The notes under the pieces: generated by a model
The model's input: only the letters and a program-made list of their open reading frames with translations
The model's database searches: none
Told to the model about the DNA's origin: nothing
Position numbers and translations under genes: made by a program
In this document: one piece after another, positions 45,477 to 54,081 of the stretch
Layout: each line of letters begins with the position of its first letter
Position numbering within the stretch: the first letter of the stretch is position 1
Source of the DNA: Nocardiopsis flavescens
GTDB lineage: Bacteria > Actinomycetota > Actinomycetes > Streptosporangiales > Streptosporangiaceae
Length of the DNA: 64,000 nucleotides
Assembly (NCBI RefSeq): GCF_900141985.1
Contig: NZ_FQZK01000026.1
Span: 1-64,000, forward strand
Reading direction: 5' to 3'

Positions 45477-45787
45477 CCCGCCCGCGGGTCGCGCACCCCG
45501 GAAGGACCGCGCCGGGTCCCGGAGCCCCGGGACACCGGGGCCGGCGCGAACGCCGCCGGGGGCCGGCCGGGAGAGGTCACCGAGGGTGGCGGCCACCTGT
45601 CCACCCCGGAGCGTGCTCCGGGTCACATATCTGGACGATCGGTGACATAAGCCCCGGTCGACGGTGACGTTTTCTCGACTTCGCCGCGCCTATGGCGAAC
45701 AGATGGCAACAAACCGCACCATATGTCTGTACACGTCAGCTTCGACACACGTGGCGTCTCGACATCTCGACATATGGAGGCAGAGGC
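45477..45787. other. Intergenic leader region of the 2-oxoacid dehydrogenase operon
   Basis: This 311-bp stretch holds no gene. The last 200 bp are less GC-rich than the surroundings and contain the inverted repeat CCATATGTC/GACATATGG, several CGACA words and the RBS GGAGG at 45776. The promoter must lie here but no clear -35/-10 pair stands out. Confidence 0.5.
45719..45777 (+). promoter_or_regulatory. Inverted repeat in the leader of the E1-E2 operon
   Basis: CCATATGTC (45719-45727) is the exact reverse complement of GACATATGG (45769-45777). The 3' arm touches the GGAGG ribosome-binding site at 45776-45780. The dyad could be an operator or an mRNA stem masking the RBS. Confidence 0.45.
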
Positions 45788-46873
45788 ATGGCCGACGACC
45801 GGGACCTGCTCCCCTCCGAGCAGCCGGTGCAGCTGCTCGACGCGTCGGGGAGGCCGGTCGACGACCCGGACCTGCCCTTCCCCGACAACGGGCGCCTCCT
45901 CGCCGCGTACACCGCCCTCGTGGTCGGCCGCCGCGTCAACGACCAGGCCGGCGCCCTGGTCCGCCAGGGCCGCCTCGCGGTGTACCCCTCCTCGCACGGG
46001 CAGGAGGCCTGCCAGGTCGCGGCCTCGCTCGTCCTGGGCGAGAACGACTGGCTCTTCCCCACCTACCGGGACACCGTTGCCGTCATCACCCGCGGCGTCG
46101 ACCCCGTCGAGGTGCTCACCCTCCTCAAGGGGGACTGGCACGCCGGGTACGACCCCTACGCGCACAGGGTCGCCCCGCAGGCCACCCCGCTCGCCACCCA
46201 GCTGCTGCACGCCGTCGGCGTCGCCCACGCCGCCCGCCTGCGCGGCGAGGACACCGTGGTCATGGCCCTGTGCGGCGACGGCGCCACCAGCGAGGGCGAC
46301 TTCCACGAGGCGCTCAACTTCGCCGCCGTCCTCAAGGCTCCCGTCGTGTTCTTCATCCAGAACAACGAGTACGCCATCTCGGTCCCCCTCGCCCGGCAGA
46401 CCGCCGCGCCCTCCCTGGCCCACAAGGGCATCGGCTACGGGGTCAACGGCGAGCGCGTCGACGGCAACGACACCCCCGCCGTGCTGGCCGTGCTGGAGCG
46501 CGCCGTCGGGGCCGCCCGCTCCGGCGGGGGCCCGCAGCTGGTCGAGGCGCACACCTACCGGATGCAGGCGCACACCAACGCCGACGACGACACCCGGTAC
46601 CGCAGCAGCGACGAGGTCGACCCGTGGGTCTCCCGCGACCCGCTGGTGCGCCTGGAGGCCCTGCTCAAGCGCAAGCGCGTGCTCACCAGGGCGCGCCGGG
46701 AGGAGATCACCGGGCGGGCCGAGGCCGTCGCCGCCGCCATGCGCGAGGGCATCTCCCGCGACACCGACCCCCATCCCTCGGAACTGTTCGCGCACCTGTA
46801 CGCCGAGCCCACCCCGCAGCTGAGGGAGCAGGCCGCCGTCCTGGCCGACGAACTCAGCAGAGAGAGCGACTGA
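45788..46873 (+). CDS. 2-oxoacid dehydrogenase E1 component, alpha subunit
   Basis: This is the thiamine diphosphate-dependent subunit that decarboxylates pyruvate or branched-chain 2-oxoacids. The 361-aa product has YPSSHGQEACQVAASLVLGENDW, the TPP-binding motif GDGATSEGDFHEALNFA...QNNEYAISVP (residues about 165-200) and the phospholoop region YRMQAHTNADDDTRYR. Sequence alone does not separate pyruvate from branched-chain substrates; the E2 partner is equally ambiguous. ATG 45788 has AGAGG 1 nt and GGAGG 7 nt upstream. First gene of a three-gene operon. Confidence 0.93.
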   Translation: MADDRDLLPSEQPVQLLDASGRPVDDPDLPFPDNGRLLAAYTALVVGRRVNDQAGALVRQGRLAVYPSSHGQEACQVAASLVLGENDWLFPTYRDTVAVITRGVDPVEVLTLLKGDWHAGYDPYAHRVAPQATPLATQLLHAVGVAHAARLRGEDTVVMALCGDGATSEGDFHEALNFAAVLKAPVVFFIQNNEYAISVPLARQTAAPSLAHKGIGYGVNGERVDGNDTPAVLAVLERAVGAARSGGGPQLVEAHTYRMQAHTNADDDTRYRSSDEVDPWVSRDPLVRLEALLKRKRVLTRARREEITGRAEAVAAAMREGISRDTDPHPSELFAHLYAEPTPQLREQAAVLADELSRESD

Positions 46874-46876
46874 CCC

Positions 46877-47872
46877 ATGGCGACCGACCCCACCAAGCTC
46901 ACCATGGCCCAGGCCCTCAACCGGGCGCTGCGCGACGCCATGGCCCAGGACGGCACCGTGTACGTCTTCGGCGAGGACGTCGGCCCCCTCGGCGGCGTCT
47001 TCCGCATCACCGACGGCCTCACCGCCGAGTTCGGCGAGGACCGCTGCTTCGACACCCCGCTCGCGGAGTCCGGCATCGCCGGGCTGGCCGTGGGCATGGC
47101 GATGAACGGGATGCGCCCCGTCATCGAGATGCAGTTCGACGCGTTCGCCTACCCGGCGTTCGAGCAGGTCGTCAGCCACATCGCCAAGCTGCGCAACCGC
47201 ACCCGCGGCCGGGTCTCCATGCCCATCGTCATCCGGGTCCCCTACGCGGGCGGCATCGGCGGGGTCGAGCACCACTGCGACTCCTCCGAGGCGTACTACG
47301 CGCACACCCCCGGCCTGAAGGTCGTCACCCCGGCCACCCCCGCCGACGCCTACCACCTGCTGCGCGAGGCGATCGCCTCCGACGACCCCGTCGTGTTCAT
47401 GGAGCCCAAGAAGCTCTACTGGGCCAAGGAGGAGTTCGACCCGGCGGCGCCGCGCCCCGGCATCGGCACCGCCGTGGTGCGCCGCCCCGGCACCGACGCC
47501 ACCCTCATCGCGTACGGGCCGTCCGTGCCCACCGCGCTGGAGGCCGCCGAGGCCGCGGCCCAGGAGGGCCGCAGCCTCCAGGTGGTGGACGTGCGCTCCA
47601 TCGTCCCCTTCGACGACGAGACCGTGTGCGCCGCGGTGCGCTCGACCGGCCGGGCCGTCGTGGTCGCCGAGGCCAGCGGGTTCGCCAGCGTCGCCTCGGA
47701 GATCGCCGCCCGGGTCACCGAGCGCTGCTTCCACTCCCTGGCCGCCCCGGTCCGCCGGGTCACCGGGTTCGACATCCCGTTCCCGCCGCCCAAGCTGGAG
47801 CGCCACCAGCTCCCGAGCGTCGACCGCGTCCTCGACGCGGTGGACGACCTTCAGTGGGAGGACGACCAGTGA
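46877..47872 (+). CDS. 2-oxoacid dehydrogenase E1 component, beta subunit
   Basis: The 331-aa beta subunit completes the E1 heterotetramer. It has the family start LTMAQALNRALRDAMAQDGTVYVFGEDVG, the EMQFDAFAYPAFEQVVSHIAKLRNRT region and the C-terminal transketolase domain (VVDVRSIVPFDDETV). It begins 3 bp after the alpha gene and overlaps the E2 start by 4 bp (GTGA), so all three are translationally coupled. Confidence 0.95.
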   Translation: MATDPTKLTMAQALNRALRDAMAQDGTVYVFGEDVGPLGGVFRITDGLTAEFGEDRCFDTPLAESGIAGLAVGMAMNGMRPVIEMQFDAFAYPAFEQVVSHIAKLRNRTRGRVSMPIVIRVPYAGGIGGVEHHCDSSEAYYAHTPGLKVVTPATPADAYHLLREAIASDDPVVFMEPKKLYWAKEEFDPAAPRPGIGTAVVRRPGTDATLIAYGPSVPTALEAAEAAAQEGRSLQVVDVRSIVPFDDETVCAAVRSTGRAVVVAEASGFASVASEIAARVTERCFHSLAAPVRRVTGFDIPFPPPKLERHQLPSVDRVLDAVDDLQWEDDQ

Positions 47873-49233
47873 CGATCCACACCTTCGAACTGCCCGACCT
47901 GGGCGAGGGCCTCACCGAGGCCGAGGTGGTCACGTGGCTGGTGGCGGTGGGCGACACCGTCGCCGTCGACCAGCCGATCGCCGAGGTGGAGACCGCCAAG
48001 TCGATCGTGGAGGTGCCCACCCCCTACGGCGGGGTGGTGCACGAGCTGCACGGCGCCGAGGGCGAGGTGCTGGCCGTGGGCGGCCCGCTGATCAGCGTGG
48101 CCGACGGGACGGCGGAGCCGGCCGCGCCCGCGGCGCCGGAGAAGCCCGCCGGGCCGTCCGCCGACGGCGAGCGGTACCGCGAGGAGGAGCGCGCGGGCAC
48201 CGGCTCGGGCAACGTCCTCATCGGCTACGGGACCCCGGAGGCCGGGACGCGGGGGCGCCGCCGCCGTCCGCGCGGTACCGCCGCGGTTCCGGTGCCCGCG
48301 GCCGTTCCGGTGCCCGCGGCCCCGGCCGCCCGCCGGGTCCCGCTGGTGACATCGCCGCTGGTGCGCCGGCTCGCCCGCGAGGCGGGGCTGCGCGTCGCCG
48401 ACGTCGAGGGCAGCGGTGCGGACGGGCTCATCACCCGGCGCGACGTGCTCGCCGCCATCGGGGCCGCCGCGCCCGCACGGGAGCCCGCCCCGGACGCGGC
48501 GCCGCCCGCGGCGCCGGCCCCGGCGGGGACCGTCGACCCGCGCACCGGGCTGGCCGAGTCCAGCCGGATCCCCATGAGCGGGTTCCGCAGGAGCGTCGCC
48601 GCCGCGCTCTCGCGCAGCCGCAGCGAGATCCCCGAGGCCACCGTGTGGGTCGACGTCGACGCCACCGAGCTGGTGCGCCTGCGCGCCGCCCACCCCCGGG
48701 GCCCGGGGCTGCTCTCCTACGTCGCCCGGTTCACCGTGGCGGGCCTGCGCGCCCACCCCGAGCTCAACGGGCTGGTGGACGCCGACCGCGGCGAGCTGGT
48801 CCAGTACGACGGGGTCAACCTCGGCCTGGCCGTGCAGACCGACCGCGGCCTGGTCGCCCCGGCCGTGCTCGGCGCGCACCGGCTGACCACCGCCGAACTG
48901 GACGCCGAGATCAGGCGGCTCACCGCCGCCGCCCGCGAGGGCCGGGCGACCCCGGCCGAGATGACCGGCGGCACCTTCACCCTCAACAACTACGGTTCAC
49001 TGCGGGTGGACGGGAGCGCCGCCATCATCAACCACCCGCAGGTGGCCATCCTCGGCATCGGCCGGATCATCGACCGCCCGTGGGTGGTGGACGGCGAGCT
49101 GACCGTCCGCAAGGTCACCCAGCTGTCGTTCGCGTTCGACCACCGGGTGTGCGACGGCGGTGCGGCGGCAGGCTTCATGCGGGTCGTCGCCGACGCCATC
49201 GAGGACCCCGCCGCGGCCATCGCCCGCCTGTAG
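47869..49233 (+). CDS. Dihydrolipoamide acyltransferase, E2 component
   Basis: E2 transfers the acyl group from E1 to CoA through a lipoyl arm. The 454-aa product has one lipoyl domain (IAEVETAKSIVEVPTPYGG, lipoylated Lys in ETAKS), an Ala/Pro-rich linker, an E1/E3-binding domain (LVTSPLVRRLAREAGLRVADVEGSGADGLITRRDV) and a catalytic domain ending FAFDHRVCDGGAAAGFMR with the active-site His. GTG start overlapping E1 beta. No E3 gene follows, so lipoamide dehydrogenase must come from elsewhere. Confidence 0.95.
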   Translation: MTIHTFELPDLGEGLTEAEVVTWLVAVGDTVAVDQPIAEVETAKSIVEVPTPYGGVVHELHGAEGEVLAVGGPLISVADGTAEPAAPAAPEKPAGPSADGERYREEERAGTGSGNVLIGYGTPEAGTRGRRRRPRGTAAVPVPAAVPVPAAPAARRVPLVTSPLVRRLAREAGLRVADVEGSGADGLITRRDVLAAIGAAAPAREPAPDAAPPAAPAPAGTVDPRTGLAESSRIPMSGFRRSVAAALSRSRSEIPEATVWVDVDATELVRLRAAHPRGPGLLSYVARFTVAGLRAHPELNGLVDADRGELVQYDGVNLGLAVQTDRGLVAPAVLGAHRLTTAELDAEIRRLTAAAREGRATPAEMTGGTFTLNNYGSLRVDGSAAIINHPQVAILGIGRIIDRPWVVDGELTVRKVTQLSFAFDHRVCDGGAAAGFMRVVADAIEDPAAAIARL

Positions 49234-49247
49234 GCGGGGACCCGGCA

Positions 49248-49278
49248 GCGCCCCGGAGGGGAGATCCCTCCGGGGCGC
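49248..49278. terminator. Bidirectional terminator between E2 and paaZ
   Basis: GCGCCCCGGAGGG and CCCTCCGGGGCGC form a 13-bp stem with a GAGAT loop between two convergent genes. Confidence 0.75.
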
Positions 49279-49320
49279 CGCCGTGTCGACAAGGCGATCC
49301 GTCGCCGTGCCGCTTCGGCG

Positions 49321-51360
49321 CTATGCCTCCTCGTCGCCCTTGGCGACCAGGGTGAGCACGTCGTAGGTGGCGACGGCCTCGCCGTCCTGGTCGGTGACCA
49401 CGGCGTCCCAGCGGACCTCGCCGTACTCCGCGTTGGTGCGCGGGGTGATCTGCTTGGCGGTCAGCGTCACCTTGATGACCGCGTCCTCCTTCACCGGGGT
49501 GAGGAAGCGCAGGTGGTCCACGCCGAAGTTGGCCAGCACCGGGCCCGGCGCCGGGTCCACGAACAGGCCCGCGGCCAGTGACACCACCAGGTACCCGTGG
49601 GCCACGATCCCGCCGAACAGCGGGTTCGCGGCGGCGGCCTCCTCGTCGGTGTGCGCGTAGAACGTGTCACCGGTGAACTCGGCGAAGTGGTCGATGTCGG
49701 CGCGGGTCACCGCGCGCTCCGCCGACTCGATGGTGTCGCCGATCCGCAGTTCCGCCAGGTTCTTGCGGAAGGGGTGCACGTTGCCCGTGGTGCGCCGGGA
49801 CCCCGTGGTCCAGTGCCCGGTGACCGCGGTGAGCATGTCCGGCGAGCCCTGGATCGCGGTGCGCTGCATGTGGTGCTTGACGCCCCGCACACCGCCCAGC
49901 TCCTCGCCGCCGCCCGCGCGTCCCGGACCGCCGTGCACCAGCGCGGGCAGCGGGGAGCCGTGGCCGGTGGACTCCCCCGCGTCGTCCCGGTCCAGGACCA
50001 GGATGCGGCCGTGCCAGGGCGCGACGCCCAGCACGACCTCGCGGGCCACGTCGGGGTCGTGGGTGACCAGCGAGCCCACCAGGGAGCCCCGCCCCCGGGC
50101 GGCCAGCTCGACGGCCTCGGCCACCGAGCCGTAGGTGATGACGGTGCTGACCGGGCCGAACGCCTCGACCTCGTGCGGTTCCCGGGCGCCCGGCTCGGCC
50201 CGCAGCAGGATCGGGGACAGGAACGCGCCGGACTCCGCGTCGGCGCCCACCACCTCCACCCGGTCGGGGTCGCCGTACACCAGCGCGCAGGAGGTGCGCA
50301 GGGTCTCGACCGCCTTGCGGACCTCGTCGCGCTGCGCCAGGGACACCAGGGCCCCCATCCGGGTGTCCGGGTGGTCGGCGGCGCCCACCACGACCTTGTC
50401 CAGGCGGGCGCGCAGGGCCTCGACCACGGTGTCGGCCATCGCCTCGGGGACGATGACGCGGCGGATCGCGGTGCACTTCTGCCCCGCCTTGACGGTCATC
50501 TCGGTGACGACCTGCTTGATGTACAGGTCGAACTCGGGGTCCTCGGCGGTGACGTCCGGGCCCAGGACGGAGCAGTTGAGCGAGTCGGCCTCGACGTTCA
50601 GCTGCGTCCCCCCGCCCACCACGTTGGGGTGGCCGCGCAGGAGGGCCCCGGTGGCGGCCGAGCCGGTGAACCCGACGATGTCCTGGGGCCCCAGGTCGTC
50701 GAGCAGCCCCCGGTGCCCGGCGACGAGCAGTTGCAGGGAGCCCTCGGGCAGGATGCCGGACTCGATCGTCCGGCGGACCACGGCCTCGGTGAGGTAGGCG
50801 GTCTGGGCGGCGGGCTTGACGATGCTGGGCAGTCCGGCCAGGAAGGCCGGGGCGAGCTTCTCCAGCATCCCCCACACCGGGAAGTTGAACGCGTTGATCT
50901 GCACCGCGACGCCCGGCCGCGAGGTGTAGACGTGCTGGCCGACGAAGGTGCCCCCGCGGCTCAGCCGCTCCAGGGGCCCGTCCAGGATGACCGTGGAGTT
51001 GGGCAGCTCGCGGCGGCCCTTGCTGGAGAAGCCGAAGAGGGTGCCGAAGCCGCCGTCGATGTCGACGGCGCTGTCGCGCCTCGTGGCGCCGGTCCGGTGG
51101 GAGAGCGCGTAGAACTCGTCCTTGTACCCCGTCAGGTGCTGGGCGAGGGACTTGAGCAGGTTCGCGCGCTGGTGGAAGGTGAGGGCGCGGATCGCGGGGC
51201 CGCCGACGCTCCGGGCGTAGTCGACCATGGCGGAGACGTCGGGGCCGTTCTGCGAAACGCGGGCGACGGTCTCGCCGGTGTTCGCGTCGGCGAGGGGCTC
51301 GCCCCCGTCGGCGGGGGTGAACCACGACCCCAGCGCGTAGCTCTCCAGTACTTCGGACAC
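49321..51360 (-). CDS. paaZ: Phenylacetate degradation bifunctional protein PaaZ
   Basis: PaaZ opens the oxepin-CoA ring (hydratase domain) and oxidises the resulting semialdehyde (dehydrogenase domain) in the aerobic phenylacetyl-CoA pathway. The 679-aa length is near the E. coli enzyme. Residues 1-520 form the aldehyde dehydrogenase, with VGFTGSAATGALL, the catalytic Cys in TVKAGQKCTAIRRV and Glu in NVEADSLNCSVLG. Residues 540-679 form the MaoC-type hydratase, with FTGDTFYAHTDEEAAAANP. GTG start with GAGAGG 8 nt upstream. No other paa genes are in the window. A PaaR-type operator lies about 45 bp upstream. Confidence 0.94.
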   Translation of the reverse strand: MSEVLESYALGSWFTPADGGEPLADANTGETVARVSQNGPDVSAMVDYARSVGGPAIRALTFHQRANLLKSLAQHLTGYKDEFYALSHRTGATRRDSAVDIDGGFGTLFGFSSKGRRELPNSTVILDGPLERLSRGGTFVGQHVYTSRPGVAVQINAFNFPVWGMLEKLAPAFLAGLPSIVKPAAQTAYLTEAVVRRTIESGILPEGSLQLLVAGHRGLLDDLGPQDIVGFTGSAATGALLRGHPNVVGGGTQLNVEADSLNCSVLGPDVTAEDPEFDLYIKQVVTEMTVKAGQKCTAIRRVIVPEAMADTVVEALRARLDKVVVGAADHPDTRMGALVSLAQRDEVRKAVETLRTSCALVYGDPDRVEVVGADAESGAFLSPILLRAEPGAREPHEVEAFGPVSTVITYGSVAEAVELAARGRGSLVGSLVTHDPDVAREVVLGVAPWHGRILVLDRDDAGESTGHGSPLPALVHGGPGRAGGGEELGGVRGVKHHMQRTAIQGSPDMLTAVTGHWTTGSRRTTGNVHPFRKNLAELRIGDTIESAERAVTRADIDHFAEFTGDTFYAHTDEEAAAANPLFGGIVAHGYLVVSLAAGLFVDPAPGPVLANFGVDHLRFLTPVKEDAVIKVTLTAKQITPRTNAEYGEVRWDAVVTDQDGEAVATYDVLTLVAKGDEEA

Positions 51361-51404
51361 CTGACGGTCCTCTCCTCGGGCTTCGGGTCTTCCGGCACAG
51401 TATT

Positions 51405-51426
51405 ACAGACCGATCGTTCAGTAAAT
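51405..51426. promoter_or_regulatory. PaaR-type operator upstream of paaZ
   Basis: ACCGATCGTTCAGT (51409-51422) differs from the perfect palindrome ACCGAACGTTCGGT at 41158-41171 at two positions. Including the flanks it deviates from the recalled PaaR motif at three fixed positions. It sits 45 bp before the paaZ start, where a repressor would block the promoter. Confidence 0.6.
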
Positions 51427-51577
51427 AGGGCCCGCGGCGGCGCATCCGTCGCCACCTGCGTTTTCCCACCATGTGGACGTATGGAGACGCCGACGTGTCG
51501 ACAATCCGGAGGTGCCCTGTAACAAAGGCCCCCCGGCGGACAGAAGAGGGGTGAGACCGGCGACCGAGAGGAGAGCG

Positions 51578-52162
51578 ATGAGCGGCGATGACGCGGAGGA
51601 CGTCGCGGGCGGAGTGTTCACCCGCTTCTTCACCAGGCATTACGACGAGGTGCGGCGCTACGCGCTGCGGCGGCTGGGACCGGACGCGGCCGACGACGTC
51701 GCGTCCGAGACCTTCTCCGTCGCCTGGCGCAGGTTCGACCGGGTGCCCCGGGACGAGCCGCTGCCCTGGCTGTACGGGGTGGCCCGCAACATCGTGCGCG
51801 CCAGGTTCCGGGAGATGAGGCGACACGGCGCCATGTCGACCCCGTTCCCGCGGGACGACCACCGCGAACCGGGCTCGCCGGACCCCACGGGGGCGGTGGC
51901 CGAGCGCGACAGCGCGCTGCGGGCCCTGTCCCGGCTCGGCGAGACCGACCGGGAGCTGATCATGCTCCTGGCCTGGGAGGGGCTGGAGGTCCGCGAGGCC
52001 GCCCGGGTGCTGGGCTGCACCACGGCCACCGCCCGGGTGCGCCTGTACCGGGCGCGGCGGCGGATCGAACGCCTCCTCGCCCCCCCTCCCCCGGACGGCG
52101 TCCCCCGCCCCGCGGCCTCCCCCCGGCCCCCCGCCCGCACCGCACTGAAGGAGAACCAGTGA
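51578..52162 (+). CDS. ECF-type RNA polymerase sigma factor
   Basis: This 194-aa sigma70-family factor has region 2 (FTRHYDEVRRYALRRLGPDAADDVASETFSVAWRRF, PWLYGVARNIVRARFRE) and region 4 (LGETDRELIMLLAWEGLEVREAARVLGCTTATARVRLYRARRRIE). A Pro-rich tail follows. ATG 51578 has GAGGAG 5 nt upstream. It is co-translated with the next gene through a GTGA overlap, the usual arrangement for a sigma factor and its membrane partner. Confidence 0.94.
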   Translation: MSGDDAEDVAGGVFTRFFTRHYDEVRRYALRRLGPDAADDVASETFSVAWRRFDRVPRDEPLPWLYGVARNIVRARFREMRRHGAMSTPFPRDDHREPGSPDPTGAVAERDSALRALSRLGETDRELIMLLAWEGLEVREAARVLGCTTATARVRLYRARRRIERLLAPPPPDGVPRPAASPRPPARTALKENQ

Positions 52163-53235
52163 AGGACACCGCGTTCCACGACGACGTCACCGCCGTCCGG
52201 CGCCTCCTCGCCGGACACGACCCGGCCGCCGCGCACCCCGGGAGCGCGGCCGTGCGTGAGCTGGCCCGGATCGAGGTCATCGCCTCCGGGAGCGGACGGG
52301 GCGGCCCCGGCCCGGCGCCGCGCCGCCGCCTCCTCCGCCCGGCCCTGATCGGTGTCGCCGCGGCGCTCACCGCGGTCGCGGTCGTCGTCCCCGTGTCGCT
52401 CCAGAGCGGGCGCCCGGCCCACGCGGGGCCGCCACCCGCCCCGCTGGACGTGCCCGTCGCCGAACGCACCGGGGGGCGGGAGCGCCTGCTCGCCCTGGCG
52501 GACGCCGCCGACTCGGCGGAGCCCCCCGCCCGCGCCGGCGACGTCGCCTACGTGCGGACCTCGGAGTGGACCTTCACCTACTCCCAGAACGCCGACGACG
52601 GCCGGGCCGGCTGGGGGATCGTCCCGGAGGAGCGCAGCGTGTGGCGGACCCCCCGCGAGTCGGGGGTGGAGCTGGCCGTCCCGGGCGAGCCGGAGCACCT
52701 CGGCGGCGACGAGGGACCGCTGGCCTTCCTCTTCAGCGACGGCACCGAGCGGTTCGAGTGGGGGGACGGCGAGGGGGGCGACGGGATGTTCTTCACCTGG
52801 GAGCCGGACGCGCTGTCGACCGACCCGGCGGAACTGGAGGAGCAGCTCGTCGCCGGTGCCGGACACGACGCGGGCACGCCGGAGGCGACCCTGTTCTACG
52901 CGCTGGAGAGCCTGTACACCGAGGCGCCCGTCGACCCGCGGGTGCAGGCGTCCGTGCTGCGCGTGCTGGCCGGGCACGAGGGCGTCCTCTACGCGGGGCC
53001 GTCCGAGGACCGCCACGGGCGCGAGGGCGAGCTGTTCCTGGTGGAGGAGCGGGCCGGGGAGACCCTGGAGCGCCGGATCATGTTCGACGCCGACACGGGG
53101 ATGCCGCTCTACCACGAGATCGTCATGGTGGAGTCCGACTACGAGCAGCCGGACGGGGTGGAGCCGCCCGTGGTCTACCACTACGCGGTGATCGCGGACA
53201 CGGCCTGGGTGGCGGAGGTCGAGGACCGCCCCTGA
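52159..53235 (+). CDS. CU044_5270-type membrane protein, sigma-factor partner
   Basis: This 358-aa protein has a short cytoplasmic N-terminus (residues 1-60, including VTAVRRLLAGHDPAAAHP), one membrane helix (LLRPALIGVAAALTAVAVVVPVSL) and a large external domain (residues about 90-358) with an LolA/RsbX-like beta-rich appearance. It resembles the CU044_5270 family that accompanies ECF sigma factors in actinobacteria, and may act as an anti-sigma factor or a sensor for one. No zinc-binding HxxxCxxC motif is present. GTG start with AAGGAG upstream. Confidence 0.85.
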   Translation: MKDTAFHDDVTAVRRLLAGHDPAAAHPGSAAVRELARIEVIASGSGRGGPGPAPRRRLLRPALIGVAAALTAVAVVVPVSLQSGRPAHAGPPPAPLDVPVAERTGGRERLLALADAADSAEPPARAGDVAYVRTSEWTFTYSQNADDGRAGWGIVPEERSVWRTPRESGVELAVPGEPEHLGGDEGPLAFLFSDGTERFEWGDGEGGDGMFFTWEPDALSTDPAELEEQLVAGAGHDAGTPEATLFYALESLYTEAPVDPRVQASVLRVLAGHEGVLYAGPSEDRHGREGELFLVEERAGETLERRIMFDADTGMPLYHEIVMVESDYEQPDGVEPPVVYHYAVIADTAWVAEVEDRP

Positions 53236-53241
53236 GCGGGT

Positions 53242-53280
53242 GCGCCGGGTCCGCCCGCCGGCCGCGGGCGGACCCGGCGC
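53242..53280. terminator. Bidirectional terminator
   Basis: A 17-bp perfect stem (GCGCCGGGTCCGCCCGC and its complement, 5-nt loop) lies between convergent genes. It is one of the longest perfect stems in the window. Confidence 0.75.
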
Positions 53281-53284
53281 GGCC

Positions 53285-53806
53285 TCAGCGCTGGGCCAGG
53301 GCGATGACCTCGGCGCCCGGCAGGGCGGCCACCAGCTTGCCCGGCACCCACAGCTTGGACCGGCGCAGCCCGCTGCCCACCACCACGTGGGGGGTGGCGG
53401 CCACGGCCTCGTCCACGAGGACCGGCCACCCCCGCGGCAGCCCGAACGGGGTGATCCCCCCGTACTCCATGCCGGTCAGCCCGGTGGCCTCGGCCATCGG
53501 GGCGAACGACGCCTTGCGCGCGCCCAGGTGGCGGCGGACGACGCCGTTGACGTCGGCCCGGTCGGTGGCCAGCACCAGGCACGCCGCGTAGGTGGTCTCG
53601 CCGCCGCGCTTGGCGGCCACCACGACGCAGTTCGCGCTTGTCTCCGGATTCATCCCGTAATGGGCGCAGAAGGCGGCGGTGTCCGCCAGCTCCGGGTCGA
53701 TCGGCGCGACCCGCACCTCCGCGTGGCCCCGCACGGCCTCCCGGACCGGGGCGGCCGTCAGGTGTTCGTGCTCGCCTGCGTCCACCCAGTTCAACGCCAC
53801 GGACAT
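53285..53806 (-). CDS. YbaK/prolyl-tRNA deacylase-family protein
   Basis: This 173-aa YbaK/EbsC-like protein belongs to a family of trans-editing enzymes that deacylate mischarged tRNAs. It carries the conserved NCVVVAAKRGGETTYAACLVLATDRADVN strand region, KASFAPMAEATGLTGMEYGGITPFGLP and the C-terminal VVGSGLRRSKLWVPG loop. The catalytic Lys of the family is plausibly the one in AAKRGG. ATG 53806 is preferred because GAGGAG is 7 nt upstream; the ATG two codons earlier is only 1 nt from it. Confidence 0.9.
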   Translation of the reverse strand: MSVALNWVDAGEHEHLTAAPVREAVRGHAEVRVAPIDPELADTAAFCAHYGMNPETSANCVVVAAKRGGETTYAACLVLATDRADVNGVVRRHLGARKASFAPMAEATGLTGMEYGGITPFGLPRGWPVLVDEAVAATPHVVVGSGLRRSKLWVPGKLVAALPGAEVIALAQR

Positions 53807-54081
53807 GGGCATGCTCCTCGCTCGGTGTTCCGGACCCCCAGGTTAGGCCGTGCCCGCCGCACCGCCCGCCCCCCGGGCGGGCACCCGGCGGACCCGGGCC
53901 CGTGAGCGGCCGGGGCGCCTGCCCGCCCCTCCCCGAGCGGCCGGGGCGCGGCTCGACGTCGTCCGGTACCCCGGCCGGCCCGGTCGAGGCCCCCGCGCTC
54001 CGCGACGCCGGCCCCGGGGGTCGGACCGCGGCCACAGGACCTCCGCCGGAGTGGCGGCCGGGCCGGACCCAGGACCCGGGC

